Source of the DNA: Paracoccaceae bacterium
GTDB taxonomy: Bacteria; Pseudomonadota; Alphaproteobacteria; Rhodobacterales; Rhodobacteraceae
Direction of reading: 5' to 3'
Assembly (NCBI GenBank): GCA_027069385.1
Contig: JALXER010000042.1
Span: 1-8,526, forward strand
Length of the DNA: 8,526 nucleotides
Positions 1 through 4,984 of this stretch are shown piece after piece. Position 1 is the first letter of the stretch, and each line of letters opens with the position of its first letter. The translations under genes were made by a program, and so were the position numbers. Under the pieces are notes generated by a model. That model searched no databases and had not been told where the DNA came from. It saw nothing but the letters and a program-made list of their open reading frames with translations.

Positions 1-15
1 CATGTGACGGGGGTA

Positions 16-114
16 CGGGGGCTGGCCCCCGGGGCCGACCGAAGGTCGGCCCGGCCCAAAGGGAAGCCTTTTGTTTGGCTTGCCAAACACAAGGCTGGAC
101 TGCGGGAGCGCCCG
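16..114. repeat. Cluster of tandem hairpins
   Basis: Several inverted repeats stand back to back. A 6-bp stem (16-21 with 26-31) has a 4-base loop. It is followed at once by a perfect 9-bp stem (32-40 with 44-52) with a GAA loop. Next come arms of 15 bases (65-79 with 82-96) pairing at 14 of 15 positions across a TT loop, and finally a 4-bp stem (103-106 with 111-114) followed by GTTTTC. The last element weakly resembles an intrinsic terminator for a gene to the left of the window. The cluster could equally be a dispersed palindromic intergenic element of the REP type. The pairing is seen directly; the role is inference. Confidence 0.6.
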
Positions 115-133
115 GTTTTCGCATGTGTGCTTC

Positions 134-152
134 GGGGGTTTTCTTTTGGGGG
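134..152. repeat. G5-T4-C-T4-G5 mirror repeat
   Basis: The 19 bases read the same forwards and backwards on one strand, centred on C143, and a sixth G follows. This is mirror symmetry, not an inverted repeat, so it does not form a normal hairpin. It lies about 40 bases before the transporter start. No function can be assigned. Confidence 0.45.
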
Positions 153-190
153 GCTATGGAGTAATGGGGCGGTTCGCCGTTGATTAGGAT

Positions 191-1804
191 ATGCTTGTGA
201 CCCGACCTACCACCCTTGCCGATTTCGCTAAACGTTTACCCGGTGCAACCGCCCAGATGGCCACGATTGGCGCGGCACAGGTGCGCATCGAGATCCTGTC
301 GGGGCTGACCGTGGCGCTTGCACTGGTGCCCGAGGCGGTTGCCTTTGCGTTTGTTGCCGGAGTCGCACCGTTGGTCGGGCTTTACGCCGCATTCATGGTC
401 GGTCTGATTACCGCCGTTCTGGGCGGACGTCCGGGGATGATATCGGGGGCGACCGGTGCTTTGGCCGTGGTGATGGTTGCATTGGTGGCGCAGCACGGGC
501 CGCAATACCTGTTTGCCACCGTCATTTTGATGGGCGTTTTGCAGATTCTGGCCGGCGTGTTCCGGCTGGGCAAATTCATTCGCATGGTTCCCCATCCGGT
601 AATGCTCGGCTTTGTCAACGGGCTGGCGATCGTCATTTTCAAGGCGCAGCTCGAACAGTTCAAGATCGGCACCGGCGAGGATCAGGTCTGGATGAGCGGC
701 CCGACCCTGTGGCTGACTCTGGCGCTGGTTGCGGGCACTATGGCGATCATCTATGTCGCGCCCAGAATTACCAAATTCGTACCGGCACCGCTGGCGGCCA
801 TCGGGATCATTTCGGCCATTGTGATCGGCTTTGACCTGCCGGTGCGCAGCGTCGGTGATCTGGCCTCGATCAAGGGGGGGCTGCCGGATTTCGCCATTCC
901 CGATGTGCCTTTCACCTGGGAAACCCTGAAAATCATCTTTCCATTTGCCCTGACCCTTGCCGCTGTCGGCCTGATCGAAAGCCTGCTGACCCTGAACCTT
1001 GTCGGGACTATGACCGGCCAGCGCGGCGGCGCCTCGCGAGAGTCGCTGGCGCAGGGCACGGCCAATGTGGTGACGGGGTTCTTTGGCGGCATGGGGGGCT
1101 GCGCGATGATCGGGCAGTCGATGATCAACGTCAAATCGGGCGGGCGCACGCGCCTGTCGGGCATCGCCGCCGCCTTGTTTTTGCTGGCCTTTATCCTGTG
1201 GGGCTCGGGCCTGATAGAGCTGATCCCGCTGGCGGCGCTGGTCGGGGTTATGTTCATGGTGGTGATCGGCACCTTCGCCTGGCAGAGCATCGCGGTGCTG
1301 CGTCGGGTGCCGCGTTCGGATGCGCTGGTGATCCTGCTGGTTACCGGCGTGACCGTGGCCGAGGATCTGGCAACGGCGGTGGTGGTCGGGGTGATCTTTT
1401 CGGCGCTGGTCTATGCGTGGAACGCAGCCTCGCGCATTCGTGCCTTGCCGCGCCCCTCGCAGTCCGAGCAGGGCGCGCTGGTTTATGAAATCGACGGGCC
1501 GCTGTTCTTTGGCTCGGCGGGCAGCTTTATCGATCTGTTCAACCCCAAAAACGACCCCGATCTGGTGATCCTCGATTTCATGGATTCGCGGGTGGTGGAC
1601 CATTCGGCCCTGCAGGCAATCGAGGCAGTAGCGGAAAAGTATCAAAAGGCCGGCAAGCGCTTGCAACTGCGCCACCTGACGCCGGATTGCCACAAGCTGC
1701 TAAGCAATGCCGGCCAGTTGATCGTCGATACGGACGACGACCCCGATTACCGTATTGCGGTGGATTACGAAGTAAAAACCGGCCGGATGGGCGGTGGGCA
1801 CTAG
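191..1804 (+). CDS. SulP/SLC26 family inorganic anion transporter
   Basis: A 537-residue inner-membrane anion transporter. Residues about 30-415 form a long hydrophobic transport domain; family members fold into 14 segments as two inverted repeats. It carries the family's PLVGLYAAF stretch (60-68), a GGRPGMISGATGA stretch (78-90) and the conserved GGMGGC...INVKSGGRTRLSG region (299-324). A cytoplasmic STAS domain follows from about residue 428 to 525, including the VDHSAL loop (469-474). SulP proteins move sulfate, bicarbonate, dicarboxylates or other anions, and the sequence alone does not show which. The only SD-like AGGA (186-189) is one base from ATG 191, and a TAG at 185-187 closes the frame upstream. 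A GTG two codons later at 197 has ideal spacing to the same AGGA and is a fair alternative start. The 3' end faces the regulator across 9 bp. No carbonic anhydrase or sulfur-assimilation gene is nearby to suggest the substrate. Confidence 0.95.
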   Translation: MLVTRPTTLADFAKRLPGATAQMATIGAAQVRIEILSGLTVALALVPEAVAFAFVAGVAPLVGLYAAFMVGLITAVLGGRPGMISGATGALAVVMVALVAQHGPQYLFATVILMGVLQILAGVFRLGKFIRMVPHPVMLGFVNGLAIVIFKAQLEQFKIGTGEDQVWMSGPTLWLTLALVAGTMAIIYVAPRITKFVPAPLAAIGIISAIVIGFDLPVRSVGDLASIKGGLPDFAIPDVPFTWETLKIIFPFALTLAAVGLIESLLTLNLVGTMTGQRGGASRESLAQGTANVVTGFFGGMGGCAMIGQSMINVKSGGRTRLSGIAAALFLLAFILWGSGLIELIPLAALVGVMFMVVIGTFAWQSIAVLRRVPRSDALVILLVTGVTVAEDLATAVVVGVIFSALVYAWNAASRIRALPRPSQSEQGALVYEIDGPLFFGSAGSFIDLFNPKNDPDLVILDFMDSRVVDHSALQAIEAVAEKYQKAGKRLQLRHLTPDCHKLLSNAGQLIVDTDDDPDYRIAVDYEVKTGRMGGGH

Positions 1805-1813
1805 GGCGTAGGC

Positions 1814-2713
1814 CTAGCGCTTGAATCGGGCGCGATAGGCGCGCGGGGCAAGGCCGGTGATCGACTTGAAGGCGCGGGTAAAGGCGGGCACGTCGGCATA
1901 GCCCACATCCCACGCAATCCGCGCAACCGGTTCGGGGCTGTGCGCCAGCAAGGTGCAGGCTTTTTCGATGCGCAGCGCTTGCAGATAGGCCCCCGGGGTC
2001 AGGCCGGTGGCGGTCTTGAAACGGCGTATAAAGCTGCGTTCGCTTTGGGCGGCGCGCGCGGCCATGTCCGATACCCCGATCCGCTCGGGATAGCGCGATT
2101 CCAGCCAGTGTTGCACCGACAGGATGGCGTGGTCGCCATGGGTCAGGAAGGGCACAAACCGGCGATAGTGGCGTTGTTCACGCCCGCGCAGGTCTACCAG
2201 CAGATGTCGGGCGGTCCGCGCGGCGGTGTCATAGCCTTGAAAATGCTCGACAAACCACAGGCCCAGATCGACCCAGGCCATCATGCCCCCGGCGGTGATC
2301 AGGTCGAATTCCTCTATCAACAGGTGGTCGGGTTGCAGGTTGGCGGCTGGAAAAGTCGCGCGGAATTCGGGTGCCAGTGCCCAATGGGTGGTGACGGTGC
2401 GCCGGTCCAGAAATCCGGCATGGCCAAGCCAGAACACCCCCGCGCAGGCCGCGCCGAGCATACAGCCGCGGGCATGTTGGCGGGTCAGAAACCGGTGGAT
2501 CGCCGTGTCGTCCTGCCCGCGCGCACCGCTGATATTAGGCGGCAACAGCACCGCGTCAAGGCGCATATCGGGCAGGGTAGAGCCATCGATGATGCGCGTC
2601 TCAACCCTGCCCTGACCCAGCCGGTTTGCCAGCGTAAACAGATCCGCCAGCCCCAGCACCGCGGCCTGCTGAACGCCGGGATAGGCAAGAATGGCAAGGC
2701 GGGCGGTGGTCAT
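1814..2713 (-). CDS. GlxA-type AraC family transcriptional regulator with DJ-1/PfpI domain
   Basis: A 299-residue cytoplasmic DNA-binding regulator. Residues about 4-165 form a DJ-1/PfpI (class I glutamine amidotransferase-like) domain, with a nucleophile-elbow-like GAACAG around Cys90 and Thr109-His110 in the usual place. In this family the domain normally senses a ligand rather than acting as an enzyme. Residues about 195-297 form the AraC double helix-turn-helix: first HTH about 213-233, second about 262-284, and the family signature IAWDVGY...FTRAFKSITGLAPRAYR (266-294). The length is normal for GlxA-like proteins. The start is an ATG read from 2713 with no strong SD. It is divergent from the cysteine hydrolase, an arrangement common in proteobacteria, so it probably controls that gene and itself through the inverted repeat in the gap. 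Relatives control amine, arginine or carnitine catabolism; the ligand here is unknown. Confidence 0.94.
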   Translation of the reverse strand: MTTARLAILAYPGVQQAAVLGLADLFTLANRLGQGRVETRIIDGSTLPDMRLDAVLLPPNISGARGQDDTAIHRFLTRQHARGCMLGAACAGVFWLGHAGFLDRRTVTTHWALAPEFRATFPAANLQPDHLLIEEFDLITAGGMMAWVDLGLWFVEHFQGYDTAARTARHLLVDLRGREQRHYRRFVPFLTHGDHAILSVQHWLESRYPERIGVSDMAARAAQSERSFIRRFKTATGLTPGAYLQALRIEKACTLLAHSPEPVARIAWDVGYADVPAFTRAFKSITGLAPRAYRARFKR

Positions 2714-2714
2714 G

Positions 2715-2751
2715 TTGGCAGGTTCTGCATGGTTATTGTCATATCTGCCAA
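2715..2751. promoter_or_regulatory. Inverted-repeat operator candidate between regulator and hydrolase
   Basis: TTGGCAG at 2715-2721 and its exact reverse complement CTGCCAA at 2745-2751 are separated by 23 bases. The arm centres are 30 bp apart, about three helical turns, so both would sit on the same DNA face. One arm is directly upstream of the regulator start codon; the other overlaps its putative -10 box. AraC-type regulators often bind paired short half-sites in divergent gaps. That the neighbouring GlxA-type protein binds here is inference. A stem-loop in the regulator mRNA leader is the alternative. Confidence 0.5.
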
Positions 2752-2778
2752 TGTACCGGCTCGGGCGGGTCGGGTAAA
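2750..2778 (-). promoter_or_regulatory. Possible promoter of the GlxA-type regulator gene
   Basis: On the minus strand, TTTACC (2778-2773) and TACATT (2755-2750) are separated by 17 bp, each matching 4 of 6 bases of the sigma-70 consensus. Transcription would begin near 2743, leaving a leader of about 30 bases. The distal arm of the inverted repeat overlaps the -10 box, which would fit autoregulation. The hydrolase direction has no comparable consensus promoter, as might be expected if it needs an activator. Confidence 0.3.
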
Positions 2779-2792
2779 CCGTGTAAAACGGG

Positions 2793-2798
2793 AAAGGA
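2793..2798 (+). promoter_or_regulatory. Ribosome binding site of the cysteine hydrolase
   Basis: AAAGGA ends six bases before ATG 2805, the best-placed Shine-Dalgarno of the window. It fixes the start of the hydrolase gene. Confidence 0.7.
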
Positions 2799-2804
2799 CC
2801 CTTT

Positions 2805-3350
2805 ATGACCCATGACGCATTGATCCTTGTGGATATCCAGAACGACTATTTTCCAGACGGGCGCTGGCCGGTGGACGGGATGGAGGCCGCGGCCGCCAAT
2901 GCCGCTTGCCTGCTGGCCCATTTTCGCCAAAACAACCGGATGGTGGTGCATGTGCGCCACGAGATCCTGTCAAAGGGCGCGCCGTTCTTTGCCCATGGCA
3001 GCGCCGGGGCGCAGATCAACCCCGTAGTGCAGCCCTTGCCCGATGAACCGGTGGTGCTGAAGCATCGCCCCAACAGTTTTGTCGATACCGGCCTGCTGGA
3101 AATCCTGCAGGCTGCGCAAGTCGAAACACTGGTGATTTGTGGTGCCATGAGCCAGATGTGCATCGACGCCACCACGCGCGGCGCGGTTGATCTGGGCTTC
3201 AAGGTCACGCTGCCCGCCGATGCCTGCGCGGCAAAGGCGCAGGAGTTCAACGGGTTACGGGTGCCCGCGGCGCAGGTCCACGCAACTATTATGGCGGCGC
3301 TGTCGAGCACCTATGCGCGGGTTACATCCGCGCAAGACCTGCTGGCATAG
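2805..3350 (+). CDS. Isochorismatase-family cysteine hydrolase
   Basis: A 181-residue soluble cytoplasmic enzyme of the isochorismatase-like hydrolase fold. The expected catalytic triad is present: Asp10 in LVDIQNDYF (8-16), Lys86 in LKHRPNSF (85-92) and Cys119 in GAMSQMCIDATTR (113-125), where the residues before the cysteine form the usual cis-peptide region. The family hydrolyses amides or ureido groups (nicotinamide, N-carbamoyl compounds, biuret, streptothricin) or the vinyl ether of isochorismate. The FPDG and MCIDATTR features resemble the streptothricin-hydrolase-like branch, but this does not settle the substrate. The length is normal and the start has a clear SD. No siderophore or nicotinamide-salvage gene is adjacent, so isochorismate is unlikely. 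The divergent GlxA-type regulator suggests inducible breakdown of a nitrogenous compound. Its stop is one base from that of the MORN gene. Confidence 0.93.
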   Translation: MTHDALILVDIQNDYFPDGRWPVDGMEAAAANAACLLAHFRQNNRMVVHVRHEILSKGAPFFAHGSAGAQINPVVQPLPDEPVVLKHRPNSFVDTGLLEILQAAQVETLVICGAMSQMCIDATTRGAVDLGFKVTLPADACAAKAQEFNGLRVPAAQVHATIMAALSSTYARVTSAQDLLA

Positions 3351-3351
3351 C

Positions 3352-4821
3352 TTACTGGCTGGCGGCAGCGGCGGCGGCGTTTGCCTCGTCCTCGGTGGCG
3401 GGGTTGCCGTTGGCCCAGAACCCGTCATATTCTTCGCCGCTGGCATAGCGCATCACGCCGCGCCCCTGACGCTGGCCCTTGGAAAAGAAGCCTTCGTAAA
3501 CATCGCCATTGGGATAGCGGGCCGTGCCTTCGCCGTCGATTTCGCCCCCCGACCAGTTGCCGGTATATTCGAACCCGTCGGGCATGGTGATGGTGCCAAT
3601 CCCGTCGCGCTGACCGGCCACAAAGCTGCCGGTATAGACCGTGCCATCCGAATAGGTGGCCACGCCCTGACCGTCGCGCAGCCCGTCTTTCCATTCGCCG
3701 GTATACTGATACCCGTCCTGGTAGGTCATGGTGCCGGTGCCGTGGTTCTTGGCATTGTGGAACTGGCCTTCATAGACCAACCCGTTTTCATAGCGCGCCA
3801 CACCGGTGCCCTCGATCACGCCGTTTACCCAGTCGCCCTCGTAAGATGAACCGTCGGCATAGACGATCTTGCCTTTGCCGTTGGCAACGTCGTTCAGGAA
3901 ACTGCCGGTATAGACCGAGCCGTCCGGATAGGTCACGGTGCCGTCGCCGGTAATGTGCCCTTCGGACCAGGTGCCGGTATAGGAATAGCCGTCGGTGCCG
4001 GTAAAGGTGCCCTGACCGTGGCGCTGGTCGGCCAGAAAGCCGCCTTCATAGCGGTCGCCATTGGCATAGATCGCCACGCCTTGCCCTTCGCGCTGGCCGT
4101 TGACCATCTGGCCCTCGTAGCGGTCGCCGTTGGCCTGTGTCAGCACGCCGGTGCCGTTGATCTGGCCGTTTTTCCACTGGCCCACATAGGTTACCCCGTC
4201 GGGCAGGGTCAGGGTGCCTTGCCCCTCGCGCACGCCATGCTGGATTTCGCCTTCGTAGATTGCGCCGTCGGGATAGGTGATTCTGCCGTGGCCGTGCTTG
4301 ACCCCGTCCTCCCAGGTGCCTTCGTAGATATAGCCGTTGGGGCTGGTCATGGTGCCGGTGCCGTGATGCACCGCGTTGACAAAATCACCGGTATAAACAA
4401 CCCCGTTGGCATAGGTGGCGATGCCGGTACCGGTAATCTTGCCGTCCAGCCATGTGCCCTCGTAGGTGCCGCCATCTTCAAAGGTGATCTTGCCGGTGCC
4501 CTCGGGGCGGCCATTGACAAACTCGCCCACATAGACCGAACCGTTGGGGAAGCGTGCCGTGCCCATGCCCTCGATCCGCCCCTCGACCCACTGGCCCGAA
4601 TACTCGTACCCGTTGGGCAGGCGATAGGTGCCCTGGCCGTGCTGCTTGCCGTTCAGAAACTCCCCTTCATAAATGCCGCCGGTATCGTATTGCTTGGTTT
4701 CGGTGGTGGTTTCTTGCGAAAACCCCGGACCAGCAACAAGTGACAAACCGATAAACGCGGAACTTAACAAGTGACGATGTTTCAAATTACTCCACCGGCT
4801 ATACAAATACCGGGCCTCCAT
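3352..4821 (-). CDS. Exported MORN-repeat protein
   Basis: A 489-residue protein made of a signal peptide and MORN repeats. A hydrophobic segment at about 18-30 follows Lys/Arg/His residues, with a likely signal peptidase I cut after Ser35 (GFS-QE); there is no lipobox. Residues 51-464 are 18 uninterrupted 23-residue repeats of the form YxGxW/FxxGxxxGxGxxxxxxGxx, then a partial 19th (465-474) and an Ala-rich tail. I see no cysteine and no second domain. MORN repeats form elongated beta-hairpin solenoids; bacterial roles are mostly unknown, and a periplasmic or surface scaffold is inference. The coordinates use the outermost ATG, which lacks an SD. TTG 4785-4783 has GGTGGAG upstream and gives a neat MKHRH signal peptide, so it may be the true start (477 residues). 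The gene is divergent from nadE with no obvious functional link. Confidence 0.9.
   Translation of the reverse strand: MEARYLYSRWSNLKHRHLLSSAFIGLSLVAGPGFSQETTTETKQYDTGGIYEGEFLNGKQHGQGTYRLPNGYEYSGQWVEGRIEGMGTARFPNGSVYVGEFVNGRPEGTGKITFEDGGTYEGTWLDGKITGTGIATYANGVVYTGDFVNAVHHGTGTMTSPNGYIYEGTWEDGVKHGHGRITYPDGAIYEGEIQHGVREGQGTLTLPDGVTYVGQWKNGQINGTGVLTQANGDRYEGQMVNGQREGQGVAIYANGDRYEGGFLADQRHGQGTFTGTDGYSYTGTWSEGHITGDGTVTYPDGSVYTGSFLNDVANGKGKIVYADGSSYEGDWVNGVIEGTGVARYENGLVYEGQFHNAKNHGTGTMTYQDGYQYTGEWKDGLRDGQGVATYSDGTVYTGSFVAGQRDGIGTITMPDGFEYTGNWSGGEIDGEGTARYPNGDVYEGFFSKGQRQGRGVMRYASGEEYDGFWANGNPATEDEANAAAAAASQ
3430..4671 (-). repeat. 18 tandem 69-bp MORN units, apparently two blocks of nine
   Basis: These are the exact bounds of the 18 full 23-residue repeats, with no insertion or deletion between units. 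Units 1-9 lie at 4671-4051 and units 10-18 at 4050-3430. The fifth residue of each unit alternates non-Trp/Trp, and this alternation breaks only at the 9/10 junction. Aligning unit n with n+9 gives about 107 of 207 identical residues by hand count. Units 5 and 14 also share a 21-base DNA identity (3724-3744 and 4345-4365) spaced exactly 621 bp, which is nine units. This supports an old nine-unit duplication. Confidence 0.7.
4790..4796 (-). promoter_or_regulatory. Candidate ribosome binding site for an internal TTG start of the MORN gene
   Basis: On the minus strand GGTGGAG ends four bases before TTG 4785-4783. The ATG at 4821 has no purine-rich SD ahead of it. A TATAAC at 4829-4824, if it is the -10 box, would start transcription near 4817, inside the first codons of the longer reading. 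Both points favour TTG, though no good -35 is visible. Confidence 0.4.
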
Positions 4822-4848
4822 AGGTTATACACTGCATTCTAGCACAGT

Positions 4849-4884
4849 TTGTCAGACATTAGGAGTTAACACTCCGCCTGACAA
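4849..4884. promoter_or_regulatory. Nested inverted repeat in the MORN/nadE divergent gap
   Basis: Outer arms TTGTCAG (4849-4855) and CTGACAA (4878-4884) are exact reverse complements. Inside them, GGAGT (4862-4866) and ACTCC (4871-4875) pair around a TAAC loop, with a 6-base versus 2-base internal bulge between the stems. It could be an operator or a hairpin in the nadE leader. The surrounding 163-bp gap is AT-rich compared with the genes and must hold promoters for both directions. A weaker repeat, TTGCCA (4912-4917) and TGGCAA (4934-4939), lies nearer nadE. No regulator can be named. Confidence 0.45.
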
Positions 4885-4974
4885 CGGTTTTTTACCAAAT
4901 GCACCACTTGATTGCCAGTTGAGCTTGTGTTTGTGGCAAAACAATGGCTATTTCTCTGAAAACCGGGAAGCTTT

Positions 4975-4978
4975 GGAG
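4975..4978 (+). promoter_or_regulatory. Ribosome binding site deciding the nadE start
   Basis: GGAG ends six bases before ATG 4985. It favours this start over the TTG at 4919, which would add 22 residues (starting MSLCLWQNNG) that look unlike the family's N-terminus. Confidence 0.7.
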
Positions 4979-4984
4979 CCTGTG

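Noticed and set aside
1..183. Open frame from the left edge to a TGA at 181-183, possibly the end of an upstream gene
   Set aside because: It runs straight through the hairpin cluster and mirror repeat, and its translation is Gly/Arg-rich with no recognisable domain.
236..1693. 485-codon open frame on the minus strand under the transporter
   Set aside because: It is rich in His, Gln, Arg and Asp with no domain, typical of the antisense of a GC-rich gene, while the plus strand encodes a clear SulP protein.
1801..1817. CTAGG...CCTAG inverted repeat at the transporter/regulator junction as a two-way terminator
   Set aside because: The stem is only 5 bp with no T-tract; it arises mainly from the two stop codons.
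1940..2815. 291-codon plus-strand frame over the GlxA-type regulator
   Set aside because: It is antisense to a full AraC/DJ-1 protein and runs through the divergent promoter gap.
3187..3849. 220-codon plus-strand frame across the hydrolase/MORN junction
   Set aside because: It is out of frame with the hydrolase and antisense to MORN repeats, with no domain of its own.
3430..4671. 69-bp tandem repeats as a CRISPR array or satellite
   Set aside because: The units are diverged, have no spacers and keep an open frame encoding MORN repeats.
3955..4743. 262-codon plus-strand frame opposite the MORN repeats, itself repetitive
   Set aside because: Its periodicity only mirrors the 69-bp MORN units; the minus-strand reading matches the MORN consensus.
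4919..4984. 22-codon N-terminal extension of nadE from a TTG
   Set aside because: It has no SD and an atypical sequence, while ATG 4985 has GGAG at ideal spacing and matches the family start.
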